Part shown: positions 16,509 to 25,300 of the stretch, piece after piece
Layout: every line of letters starts with the position of its first letter
How positions within the stretch are numbered: the stretch's first letter is position 1
Assembly: GCF_003050835.1 (NCBI RefSeq)
Contig: NZ_QAOJ01000009.1
Coordinates: 186,001 to 250,000, forward strand
From: Pseudomonas sp. GV071
Lineage (GTDB): Bacteria > Pseudomonadota > Gammaproteobacteria > Pseudomonadales > Pseudomonadaceae
DNA length: 64,000 bases
Reading direction: 5' to 3'
Notes under the pieces: model-generated
Database searches by the model: none
What the model saw: only the letters and a program-made list of their open reading frames with translations
Told to the model about the DNA's origin: nothing
Program-made: the position numbers and the translations under genes

Positions 16509-17428
16509 TGCTGCACCGCGTCGGGAAGGAAGGCGTTGCTGGTAGCGCCACGCCAGACCTCGGGATTATCCAACACGGCATGGCTATGCAGCCATTGCGC
16601 ATAGGTTGCCAGCAGCGGTTCGCGTTGCTCACCCCAGCGGCCGTCGTGCAGCCAGCTCGGGGCAATCGCGTGCAATGAGGCATTCAGCAGTTCGGCGGGG
16701 AAGTACGGTGTCACCCCTTCATAGGCGGCCAGGGCGATGCCCGGTTCTGCGGCAACGGCGAGAAAACCGCGGGCGGTGGCGGCGAGGAAGTCGCGGACCA
16801 ATTGCGGTTGTTCGGCCAGGGTGCGTTCGTGGGCGCCGAGCAGGTAGCTGTGATAAGGCGGCGCGCCAATGCTGTCGACGGGTAGCACCACTCGGCGTTC
16901 GTCGGCGATCGGGCTGGGCATCAGCGCTTCCCAGGCCCAGTAGCCGCCGAAGCTGGCGTCGGCGATGCCGGCGGCCAGTTGCTCGGGCCGCAGTTCGCGT
17001 ACGCCGCTGTCGACCAGGATCACGGCGTCGGGGTCGCCACCATCGTTGCTGATCAGGTGGCGGACCATTGCCAGGCCGCGCGGTGTGGGGTTCAGCGCCA
17101 GGCGTTTACCGGCCAGGTCGCGGGGGCGGCGGATGCCGGTGTCGGTGAGGGTCTGGATGGATTCCAGGCCGCCGTGGTTGATGGCGGCGATGCCTTGCAG
17201 CGGTTGGCCGAGGCCACGGCGGACCAGTAGGCGGTTGCTGGGGAATACGCCGAAGTCGGCGGCGCCGGTGAGCAGGTGTTGCAGGGTGTCGCCACGGAAG
17301 GGGTCGTGGACGATCAGTTCGACGTCGAGGCCCAGTTCCTGGTACCAGCCGCGTTCGCGGGCGAGGTAGAAGCCGGCCGAGTTGGGCCAGGGGTGGAAGT
17401 ATTCGAGCATTACCCGTACCGCGTTCAT
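16505..17428 (-). CDS. THI5/NMT1-like protein, apparently cytoplasmic
   Basis: 307 residues with the NMT1/THI5 periplasmic-binding-protein fold (NSAGFYLARERGWYQELGLDVELIVHDPF, then FGVFPSNRLLVRR). It has no signal peptide: the domain begins at residue 5. It also has no Cys at all, so it lacks both the CCCFC motif of THI5 pyrimidine synthases and the catalytic Cys of DszB desulfinase. No ABC permease or ATPase is nearby. It may therefore be a cytoplasmic ligand-binding protein or an enzyme on this fold. It is the first gene of the operon; GGAG lies 9 nt before the ATG. Confidence 0.8.
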   Translation of the reverse strand: MNAVRVMLEYFHPWPNSAGFYLARERGWYQELGLDVELIVHDPFRGDTLQHLLTGAADFGVFPSNRLLVRRGLGQPLQGIAAINHGGLESIQTLTDTGIRRPRDLAGKRLALNPTPRGLAMVRHLISNDGGDPDAVILVDSGVRELRPEQLAAGIADASFGGYWAWEALMPSPIADERRVVLPVDSIGAPPYHSYLLGAHERTLAEQPQLVRDFLAATARGFLAVAAEPGIALAAYEGVTPYFPAELLNASLHAIAPSWLHDGRWGEQREPLLATYAQWLHSHAVLDNPEVWRGATSNAFLPDAVQQ

Positions 17429-17443
17429 TCTGACGTACTCCAG

Positions 17444-17457
17444 CCAGGGGCCCCTGG
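17444..17457. promoter_or_regulatory. 14-bp perfect palindrome in the operon leader
   Basis: CCAGGGG/CCCCTGG lies 16 nt upstream of the THI5-like start codon. In RNA it would form a loop-less hairpin, so a DNA-binding role or an incidental symmetry is more likely. Confidence 0.3.
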
Positions 17458-17510
17458 TTAGAGGGGGTGGCGTCTCGTTTTCGATGGGCGGGATTTAACC
17501 CGTTTCAATC

Positions 17511-17522
17511 TGGTATATACCA
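17511..17522. promoter_or_regulatory. TGGTATATACCA palindrome, candidate UTRA-GntR operator
   Basis: Perfect 12-bp palindrome 83 bp upstream of the first gene of the salvage operon. It has the TGGT-N4-ACCA form known for HutC/PhnF/NagR-type GntR regulators, and such a regulator is the last gene of the same operon. The inner TATATA could also be the -10 element, so binding would block transcription. Confidence 0.65.
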
Positions 17523-17645
17523 ATATCCTTTGTGGCTATGGTTATGTTTTTTCGTTCTTAGGGGAGGGGATTTGTGTTTGCGGGGTATATAAGGCGGGGG
17601 CTTTGATAGGGGGGATTGGTTTGATCGCGTGTGTGCGGAACGTTT

Positions 17646-17942
17646 TGTTTCGCGCCTTACGCGCGAGTTTCTTTTTTCAGTCGTCGGTGAGCCGAACCAT
17701 AAAAAAAAATCCAAAAAATCTTGCCCCAACCTCGGCCCTACGCTGCGCTGCGGGTGCCCTCGTTTCGGCGCTGCTTCAGGGGCCGGCGTGACGGGCCATC
17801 CATGGCCCTTCACGCCTCTCGCGGCTCCCGGCCGCTCGACCCCTTACGCAGCGCCTGCACTCGGCCTTCGCTAACGGGGCGGGTGGATCAAGATCAACAG
17901 CGAGATCAACAGCGAGATCAACAGCGAGATCAACAGCGAAGC
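17646..17942 (+). repeat. long dispersed intergenic repeat, copy A
   Basis: About 300 bp beginning TGTTTCGCGCCTTACGCGCG and continuing through CTCGGCC, CTGCGCTGCG and GCTCCCGGCCGCTCGACCCC blocks to GGGGCGGGTGGATCA. The same block order occurs at 63009-63245 and, inverted, at 63320-63560. It fills most of the 533-bp gap between the salvage operon promoter and the end of the eCIS locus. Open frames inside it are not genes. Confidence 0.85.
17892..17939 (+). repeat. 12-bp minisatellite, four units
   Basis: Four exact tandem copies of GATCAACAGCGA at the end of dispersed repeat copy A. A one-base variant (GATCAACAGCCA) is tandemly repeated between copies B and C at 63275-63320. Confidence 0.9.
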
Positions 17943-17961
17943 GTGGGCGATTGGGGCGGGG

Positions 17962-19083
17962 TCAGACTTGCGCTAGCAACGCATCGGCCAAGGCATCTGC
18001 GATGGCTTGGCGGTTCAGTGCGGTTTTTTTTGCGGCGGTGGCTTGTGGGGGTTCCAGGCGGAGCAGGGTTTCTACGGCGGGGACGTCCATGAATTCCAGT
18101 TCCACCAGGCAGGCGCGGCAGGGTTGGGTGGCGATGCTGTTGCCCAGTTCGATGTCGCTGAGTACGCCCAGGGCTTGCTCTTTTACGCCGCGGGCGACGG
18201 TGGCGGGGTCGAGTTTTTTCAGCACGGCGAGCACCTTGTCGTGCACGGTCTGGGCGAAGGCGCGGTCGGCGCCGGGGTTGCTGTTGACCTTGCTGATCAA
18301 GGCTTCGATGCCTCGCGCCTGGCCGTTGAAGCCGTTGAAGTGGATGCTCAGGAATAGTTTGGCGCCGTTGCTTTTGGCGACGTTGGCGCGGGCGTTGAGG
18401 CCGATGTTGATGTCGGTTTCGCGGGTCAGCAGCACTTTGACGTTTTTGCCGCTGGCCAGGGCTTTGGCCAGTACCGCGTTGCGGGTGCGTTTGGCGAAGT
18501 CCAGGGTCCAGTTTTTCTCCAGTTCGCCGGAGGGCGAGTGGGCGTTGTTCGGGCTGCTGCCGCCGGTTTTCGCCACGCCGCCGTGGCCGGGGTCGATGAC
18601 GATCACGGCCGGCGCGCCGGCGACCACCGGGGTGGCGGGCACTTCCACGGTGGTCGCGGCGCTCAGGCGTTTTGTAGCGTCGCTGACCAGAGCCAGCACC
18701 TGTTTTACATAGGCGGCGCCGGACGGGTTGTAGATCGGCCCGATGAATTGGATAAAACCTTTGCCATCGCCGGCATGCTCTTCCCAGCCCTTGTACGGCG
18801 AGCGGGAGATGAACTTCCAATAGCCGAGAATGAAGGCCTCCAGGCTGGCGAATTTGCAGTAGAAGTCCTGGCCGTCGTGGGCTTGGTACTCCACTGGGGT
18901 GGCGAAGCCGACCATCTCCGAGCGCCATTTCAAGCCGGCAAAGTTCAGGTGCTTGCTGGCCAGCTCCGAGGTGCCATGGCCGGATTCCAGGGTCCATTGC
19001 GCCAGGGTCACCGGCTTCAGGACAGGGAAGGCGATGTTGAGGGTTTTGTAGCGGCTGATCAGGTCGTCGAAGAGGGTGGACAT
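17962..19083 (-). CDS. bifunctional cell-wall hydrolase: glucosaminidase plus N-acetylmuramoyl-L-alanine amidase
   Basis: 373 residues without signal peptide. Residues 10-130 resemble FlgJ-type glucosaminidases (catalytic Glu in TLESGHGTSE, residue 33). Residues 158-370 are an Amidase_3 domain with zinc ligands in IDPGHGG (H167) and SIHFNG (H248) and the catalytic Glu in VELEFM. It is the last gene of the eCIS locus. Lacking a secretion signal, it may release assembled particles by lysis, or be carried as cargo. Its codon use matches the neighbours. Confidence 0.85.
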   Translation of the reverse strand: MSTLFDDLISRYKTLNIAFPVLKPVTLAQWTLESGHGTSELASKHLNFAGLKWRSEMVGFATPVEYQAHDGQDFYCKFASLEAFILGYWKFISRSPYKGWEEHAGDGKGFIQFIGPIYNPSGAAYVKQVLALVSDATKRLSAATTVEVPATPVVAGAPAVIVIDPGHGGVAKTGGSSPNNAHSPSGELEKNWTLDFAKRTRNAVLAKALASGKNVKVLLTRETDINIGLNARANVAKSNGAKLFLSIHFNGFNGQARGIEALISKVNSNPGADRAFAQTVHDKVLAVLKKLDPATVARGVKEQALGVLSDIELGNSIATQPCRACLVELEFMDVPAVETLLRLEPPQATAAKKTALNRQAIADALADALLAQV

Positions 19084-19123
19084 GGAAGCACCTCGGACTC
19101 AGGGGAAAAGGGCACGGCGGCAG

Positions 19124-20098
19124 TCAGGGCAGGGGTAAGGGCGGTGGGTCGAGGACCGATTCGCAGCGCGAGGCCATGTCGAGTTTCTCGGCGTCGCGTT
19201 TTTCGTTGATGTCTTCCACCGCCCGTTTGCCGCTCAGCACCACCGCCGGCGCGCTCGCCGATAGCGTGTAGGTGCCGGACATCGCCGGGCTGGTGTCGAT
19301 GTGGTAGTCCATCGCCTCGCCGGGTTTGTCCACTTGCAGGTTCCACCAGTAGCCGTAGGTGGTGCTGGTGGAGGCGAGGTGAATCAGCGTGGCCGGGTTG
19401 TTCATGTCGCGGGCCACCAGCCCGGCACGAAACTCCAGCGAATTGCGCGCCGACTTCAGCGCCACGCGCTCGTTGCAGGCGGTTTCCTTGGCGCTGAACG
19501 ACACCCCGGGTTTGTCGCTGTACTTGGCCACCACGGTGGTCGAGCTGCCGAACAGCCCGGGGCTGGAGAGCACCGGGTTGTCGGTGCTCTCGTGGAAGAA
19601 CGGCGGCGTTTCGGTGAACCACACGTCCACGAACGGCCCCACCGAATCCACCAGCATGTCGCCGTGGGGGGCGTAGCGCTGTTCCAGGTGGTGGAAAAAC
19701 AGGTTCTGCACCAGGCCGTACTGGAACATGCCCTTGGGCGGCTCTTCGATCTTCACCCCGCTGGTGCTGACGTCGAAGGGGCTGTCGACACTGAAGCTGT
19801 TGAAGTGCTCGAACACCCCGGTCTCGGCCCTGGCCTTGCTGCCGCCATCGTTGATCTTGATTGCGCCCTCGAGGAACTTCGGCACGCCATCAGCCGCGGC
19901 TGCCGGTGCGGCTGATGGCGGAGCGGGCGCGCCAGCTGCGGGCGGGTCGGCGCTGCGCACAGCGGTGCAGCGCGGGCAGCCACCGCCACAGGCGCAGGCT
20001 GACGCCGCCGGTGGGTTGGCCGTGCGGCTGGCGGCAGCGGCGCTGGACGTCGGGGCGGCGCGGCTGAATGACGGCAGTTGGGCAACCGAGCGGTGCAT
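19124..20098 (-). CDS. putative eCIS cargo protein of unknown function with CACGGGCPRC motif
   Basis: 324 residues. Low-complexity Ala/Pro/Ser N-terminus with C35-x-C37-x3-C41-x2-C44, shared with the two genes upstream. Residues 70-324 form a globular part with no recognised family; it contains conserved-looking aromatic stretches (FEHFNSFSVDSPFDV, FTETPPFFHESTDN, YGYWWNLQVDKPGE) and ends in a Pro-rich tail. No signal peptide. Its place between the metallopeptidase and the wall hydrolase, together with the motif, suggests an injected effector or a cargo adaptor. Confidence 0.75.
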   Translation of the reverse strand: MHRSVAQLPSFSRAAPTSSAAAASRTANPPAASACACGGGCPRCTAVRSADPPAAGAPAPPSAAPAAAADGVPKFLEGAIKINDGGSKARAETGVFEHFNSFSVDSPFDVSTSGVKIEEPPKGMFQYGLVQNLFFHHLEQRYAPHGDMLVDSVGPFVDVWFTETPPFFHESTDNPVLSSPGLFGSSTTVVAKYSDKPGVSFSAKETACNERVALKSARNSLEFRAGLVARDMNNPATLIHLASTSTTYGYWWNLQVDKPGEAMDYHIDTSPAMSGTYTLSASAPAVVLSGKRAVEDINEKRDAEKLDMASRCESVLDPPPLPLP

Positions 20099-20109
20099 GG
20101 CAAACCTCC

Positions 20110-20901
20110 TCAGAAACAGCTGCGGCCAGTGTCGCCGTTGCGCCAGATATGCGCGGCGAAAAACGCGTAGGCGTCGGGGTTGTCCATCCGTGCGCCAGTG
20201 GTTTGCCCGGCGGGTGCTGCGGTGTTGCCAGTGGGGTAACCGGCGCTGCCGCGGTTCGGCGCGTGGGCGCCGACCACGCTGATGCCGGCATCGTGGGCGC
20301 CTTCATGCACCAGAATGATCGCCCGGCAGGTCGGCGACAGTTCCCAGAACGGCCGGCAAACGTGGATCAGGTCATCAGCCGGCAGCCAGAACGCTTGCTC
20401 GCCCTCGCAGATGTTGTTGCTGTTGCAGATGAAGTTGCTCACCGTCAGGGTGCCGAGAATCTGCTGGTAGGTGGCATCGATGGCGGTGCGCTGGGCGTCG
20501 CTGGGGGCAATGAAATGCCGTGCCAGGGCAGTGGCGTAAACACTGCCAGCCGCCGGCGCGGCGCCGAGTACGCCACGGGCGGCGCCGACATAATCGCGGG
20601 CCCGTTGGCGGGCGGTTTCCAGGCGCTGGTTGGCATCGTCGATGCCCGTGTTGCGCAGGCTGCAATCGCGAAACTCCGGCGGCTCCGGGCCGGCGACGGG
20701 GGCGGCCTGTTTGCCTTCGGCTTCGGCAGGTGCATCGCCCTCACGGGCCAGGCGTTTGCTGCTGCAACTCGGGCAGCCGCCACCGCAGGCGCAGGAGGAA
20801 CGGGCCAGGCGCCGGCCGGGCGGCGCGGCGCTGGCAGAACTGGGCGCCGCACTGGGACGGCGGCTGGGTTTGGCGCTTAGTTGTTGGGCGTGGGTGAACA
20901 T
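20110..20901 (-). CDS. putative eCIS cargo metallopeptidase, M35/aspzincin-like, with CACGGGCPSC motif
   Basis: 263 residues. The N-terminal Ser/Ala/Arg-rich region carries C37-x-C39-x3-C43-x2-C46. The C-terminal domain has a zinc motif HEGAH (199-203) preceded by a hydrophobic strand (AIILV), and a downstream DNPDAYAFF (240-248) resembling the NxDxY element of lysine-specific (M35-type) metalloendopeptidases. No signal peptide; six further Cys lie in the catalytic half. Probably a protease toxin delivered by the eCIS. Start at 20901 (MFTHAQQL); the frame extends 33 codons into the neighbour. Confidence 0.75.
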   Translation of the reverse strand: MFTHAQQLSAKPSRRPSAAPSSASAAPPGRRLARSSCACGGGCPSCSSKRLAREGDAPAEAEGKQAAPVAGPEPPEFRDCSLRNTGIDDANQRLETARQRARDYVGAARGVLGAAPAAGSVYATALARHFIAPSDAQRTAIDATYQQILGTLTVSNFICNSNNICEGEQAFWLPADDLIHVCRPFWELSPTCRAIILVHEGAHDAGISVVGAHAPNRGSAGYPTGNTAAPAGQTTGARMDNPDAYAFFAAHIWRNGDTGRSCF

Positions 20902-20927
20902 GGCGGTTCTCCTCGTGCAGGGCTGGG

Positions 20928-22262
20928 TTACGGGCAACTGATGCCTTTGCACGGGTTGTTTTTCCAGCCGGTGTTGCCGTTGGCTTTGCGGGTGCAGCAC
21001 AGGTCTTTGCGCACGGCATCGGTGTAGCTGACGGTGACCGTGGTTTTGCCGCGCCAGGTGTGGTGGTTGAGGGTGCGCATCTTGTCGTGGTCCTCGACGT
21101 GCACGCAGGCGTGTGAGCCGGTGTTCAGCGCGCCTTCGTGAATGGCCTGCGGGCCGGCGAAGAAAATCGCGTAATTCATGGTGCCGGCGCCGCTTGCCGA
21201 ATAACGCGAGCCCCAGCCTTTGGTGGCGACCGGATCGGTGAGATTGCCGCTGCTGACGTTATCCGAGTCGGTGTAGCCCAGGCCTTCCATGCGGCTGACT
21301 TTGTTGTCGGTGACCTTGTCGGTCAGGCCGATGCCACGCATGGTCGAACCACCGACGATGGGCACGCTCAGCGGGTTGGGCTTGTTGCTGGATTTGGCGC
21401 TATAGGTGGCGGTCAGGGTGCCGGTTGGCATGCGCGGTACCAGCGGATCACCGGCGGCCTTGGCGTCGGCGACATGGCCGGCATCGACCGCCGCGCCGGT
21501 GAAGGCCACGTCGATATGCTCGACCCAGGGTTGGTTTTTCGAGTCGGTAAGGGTTTCGTCCGCGCCCTCGAAGGCGATCGAGTTCTTGCTCTTGGGGTTG
21601 CGGTAACGCGCCAACATACGTTGCGCACCAGTGCCTTGCGCCGAGCCACTTTGCTGCACCACGTGGGTCAGTTCATGGGCCAGCAAGTGCTGCCCGGCGC
21701 GGGTCTCGGGGGCGTATTTGCCGCTGTCGAACACCAGGTTACGGCCCACCGTATAGGCCTCGGCACCGACATCGCGCGCCGACTGCTGGGCCTGGCCGCT
21801 GAGGTGCAGTTGCACGTCGGCAAAGCTGTGGCCAAAACGCTGCTCCATGTTCTCGCGCACCGCCGGTTCCAGCGGCCGACCGCTGCTGGCCAGGGTCTGT
21901 TCGACGCTCTGCGGCACCGTTTGCTGCTGCTCGGCAGCGCCGTTGGCCAGGCGCTGGATCTGTACCGGCGCGTTCAGTTGCGGCGCGCTGGGGCTGGCCA
22001 TCACCTGGGCGGCGACGCGGTCGGCCTCCTGCTCATAACGATCGCCAGGCTGGCTGACACTCAGGTGAGCCTGCAGCGGTTGTTTACCGGCGCAGCGCGG
22101 GCAGCCACCGCCACAGGCACAGGCGCCGGGTGGTTTGGCTTTGCCTGCGGCCGGGGATGCCTGCAACACCGGTGCCTGTACGGGTGCCTGCAATACGGGT
22201 GCAAAGGTCCGCGAGCTGGCGTTGTGGCGGTGCAGTTGATCGGCGACGGAAAAGCTCGACAT
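20928..22262 (-). CDS. putative eCIS effector: DUF4157 domain fused to an L,D-transpeptidase-like domain
   Basis: 444 residues. N-terminus with C48-x-C50-x3-C54-x2-C57. A DUF4157 (eCIS core) domain follows at about 65-205, with RYEQEADRVA, FGHSFADVQLH, AYTVGRNLVF and the zinc motif HELTH (196-200). Residues 245-415 end in a YkuD-like active site: H375 and S383-H-A-C386-V, with Ala where HGC is usual. The last 25 residues hold four Cys. DUF4157 proteins are typical eCIS-linked proteins and often carry toxins; a peptidoglycan cross-linking enzyme as cargo is unusual and implies a bacterial target. Confidence 0.82.
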   Translation of the reverse strand: MSSFSVADQLHRHNASSRTFAPVLQAPVQAPVLQASPAAGKAKPPGACACGGGCPRCAGKQPLQAHLSVSQPGDRYEQEADRVAAQVMASPSAPQLNAPVQIQRLANGAAEQQQTVPQSVEQTLASSGRPLEPAVRENMEQRFGHSFADVQLHLSGQAQQSARDVGAEAYTVGRNLVFDSGKYAPETRAGQHLLAHELTHVVQQSGSAQGTGAQRMLARYRNPKSKNSIAFEGADETLTDSKNQPWVEHIDVAFTGAAVDAGHVADAKAAGDPLVPRMPTGTLTATYSAKSSNKPNPLSVPIVGGSTMRGIGLTDKVTDNKVSRMEGLGYTDSDNVSSGNLTDPVATKGWGSRYSASGAGTMNYAIFFAGPQAIHEGALNTGSHACVHVEDHDKMRTLNHHTWRGKTTVTVSYTDAVRKDLCCTRKANGNTGWKNNPCKGISCP

Positions 22263-22283
22263 GCGTGGTGCTCCTCAAGGGCG

Positions 22284-22342
22284 TCGCGGCTGAAGCCGCT
22301 CCTACGAGACCGCACAACCGGTAGGAGCGGCTTCAACCGCGA
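22284..22342. repeat. REPIN (two inverted REPs)
   Basis: REPs at 22284-22305 and 22321-22342 in opposite orientation, separated by 15 bp, between the fibre gene and the effector cassette. Transcription of the eCIS operon must pass this hairpin, which may stabilise the upstream message or lower expression of the effectors. Confidence 0.88.
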
Positions 22343-22356
22343 TAGCTTTACCTGCA

Positions 22357-25300
22357 TCAGGATTTTTTGCCGGGTTTGCTCGGCGGTTTTTTCGCCGGTT
22401 TTTTACTGCTCGCCGCGCCGGTTGGTTTGCTCGCTTTGGTGATCCGCGTGGTCACCGTCTTGGCCACTACCACGGCCTTTTTGGTGGGGATCGCGACCTT
22501 GTCGATGCGCACATCGGCGGGCGTGGTTTTGCCGCTCGGTTTGCTGCCATCGAGCACCCGTTTGGCCCGTTCCAGCAGGGCCTGGGCCTGCTCTTCGCCG
22601 CCGAGTACTTTGGCCAGGCGCTCGCGGTCGGTTTCGAGGATGCCTTCGATGTCGATGACCTTCAGCCGCGCCAGTTGTTTGAGGGTGGTGTCATCCAGCC
22701 CCAGTTTGCTCAGCGGTGTGCGCACCGTGGGTTCCGGTGGCGGCTCGGTGGGTGTTGGCGGCTCTTTGGGCGGCACGTTCGGCGTGGTCGGTTCAGTGGG
22801 CGTGGTGGGGGTAGGTGGCTCGGTGGGTGGAGTGGGCGCCGTGCGCGTGCCGAAGATCACCGTGCCATCTTTGATCACCGATTTGGGCACCACTTTCAGC
22901 GGCACGATCAGGGTGATGTGCAGCTCGGCCCCGGCGCGAAATTGCAGGGGGTTGCTGTCTTTGAGCAGCTGTTTGCCGTTGCCATCACTGACCCTGGCAA
23001 ACAGTGGGCTCTGTTTTTCCAGGGCGGCGGTCTGTTCGCTGCTGAAGCTGGCGCTGAAGGTGCCGTTGCTGTCGCTGACGCCGACGTTCTCCACTACGCG
23101 GCCGGTGCTGGCAATCAGGTCCAGGGTGTAGCCACCCACGCCTTGTTGGCGGTCGTTGAGCAGGCGGCCGCTGAACTGCGCGCCGTCGCTGCTGCTTTTT
23201 CGCGCCTCGCGGATGGTCAGGGTTTCCTGGCTGGTGGCGAGCAGCTGGTTGCTCTGCGCGCTGGCATAGGCCTGGGCTTTCATGCCTTGCACCACCGGGT
23301 AATCACTGCCGTGCTTGGCCTCCAGGCGGTAGGCCTCCATCTGGTAGAGCTGGGTGGTTTGCACCTGGGTGGCGTGAATCTGGCCCACGGCCTGGGCGGC
23401 CGAGTTCTGTGTGAGTTCGCCCAATTGATTGCCGCTGAAGGCGTCCTGGGACAGGCTGCCGCCAAGTTGCGCGGCGTTGGCTTGCAGTACCTTGATCAGA
23501 AACTGGCCGATGGCAGCGGGCGAGGAAAACAGCTTTTCGCAGACCTCGCGATCCAGCACCTGGTTGAGTTGGTTGATGGTTGGCAACGGGCTGGTTTCCA
23601 CTTCGGGCAGGGTCACGATGCAATGGTCGGCCTGGTTCAGCGCGGTCATGTTCATGCGGATGCCGATGCTCAGCAGCGACAGGGTGCGGTTAACGTCTTC
23701 ACGCAAGCGCGAGGCGGTGGCGCGCACGCTGTCGCCAAGCAGGAAGGCATTGGCGAAAAACGGGTCGCTGCGGTACACCGACGACGTATTAGCCGAGTAA
23801 CCCAGGTCGTCCAGCGAGCCGAGCACTTGCGAGGTCAGCGAACGGTTGTCCTGGCCCAGGCGAATGTAGTTGTCGTTGAACAGGGTTTCGCCGCCGGGCA
23901 ATGCCTGTTCGGCGGCGACGACATAACGTTTTTTACCGTCGCCATAAAAACTGGTACCGGCACCCGAGGTCAGCGGCGGGGTGTCCAGGTACTTGCCCAG
24001 TACCCGTGCCAGCAAACGGTGAATGCCGCCGAGGTTGACCAGCAGCACGCCGCCGACAAAGGTATCGACAAAGCCCTGCAAACCGCTGAGTTCGCTGTTG
24101 AAGTGGTTGTTACCCACCGACACCGGGCCAAAGGCAAAAGCAGTGAGGGCGCGGCCCACCGGTTGTTCGATGCGGTTGTCATGCACGCGCAAGGCGGCGT
24201 TGCGCCCGCTGGAGGTAGACAACTGGCTGGTCAGCGCGGCGGCAAAGCGCAGGTACAGGCCACCGCGCAGGCCGGCATTACGCTTGTCTTCGTAGTCCAG
24301 GGTGTCGGCGCCGTTGGCGCTCAGGCGGTTGTCGCTGATTTCGATATTGTCGCCATAACCGACAAACACCCCGCACACCGGGTCGGCGGCGCGCGGGCCG
24401 TTGTCGTGGATATGGTTGCCGCTGATGCGCGCGGCTTCCACCAAGGCCAGGGAAATCCCGCCGCGACCGATAAATTGCGCCTCTTTGAGCAACTGTTCGG
24501 TGAACGGGTTTTGCAGGTTGTGGTGCAGGCGGTTGTTGAGAATCAGCAGGTCGCGCACCTGGTCAGTGGCACGCAGTAGCGGGGTCAACGACAGGTTGAG
24601 CAATAGCGCGTCGATATAGGCCAGCACGGCGGCTTTCGGGTCGTTAGCGGGGATCTGCCGGGTCTCTCCCAGCAGGGTCGCGCCACGCCGTGGGGCAAAG
24701 CCAATGGCCGACAAGCCCATCAGCGAGATGTCGTTGGCCTCGATGATGATTTCATGCAGAAAACCTCGGCTGGCTTTGCGGGTGCTGGTGGTAACGGTGA
24801 TGACATTTACCAGGGTGCCCTGGTCGCGCGCCTCGGCCACTTGCACCACTTGGTACGGCGGGGCCACGTCGAGGGTGTAACGACCGGATGCGGTTTTGAT
24901 GCTGGCCATGCCTTGGGCATCGGTGCGGTCGCTGGCAACCTGGCTGGCTTGCAGGTACAGGTCGAGGTCCGATACCGGTTTGCCTTTTTCGTCCTGCACC
25001 AGGGCGAGAAATTGGCCGTTGTCGTCGACGGTGACGCTGGCCTCCGCCGATTTTTTACTGCCGGTGACCACCACGCTGTCGCTGCCTTCAGCGGCGGCCA
25101 CCGTGGCCACCGGCGGCTGATCCGGGTCGACGTCGCGCACCGGTTGCCCATCCAGTTCACCGCCAAGGGTAATGCCGTTGCCGGCGCCGCCAACAATCTG
25201 GTTTTCCAGCATCCGCACGCGCTCGCTGCCGGCGCGTACATGAATGCCGCCCAAGGCCCGGTAGGGCTGTCGCGGCGTCAATTGGGCGAGCAAGAAGCCC

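Noticed and set aside
16505..17428. DszB-type desulfinase
   Set aside because: The fold would fit, but the protein has no Cys, and DszB needs a catalytic Cys.
17429..17645. TPP riboswitch upstream of the THI5-like operon
   Set aside because: I looked for the conserved CTGAGA and ACCTGAT-type cores on the minus strand and saw none; control by the UTRA regulator is more likely.
17892..17939. CRISPR-like array
   Set aside because: Units are only 12 bp, directly adjacent and without spacers, and no cas genes are near.
17646..17942. Small protein genes in the dispersed repeat copies
   Set aside because: The same open frames recur in each repeat copy at intergenic sites, frames are not kept, and no RBS is present.
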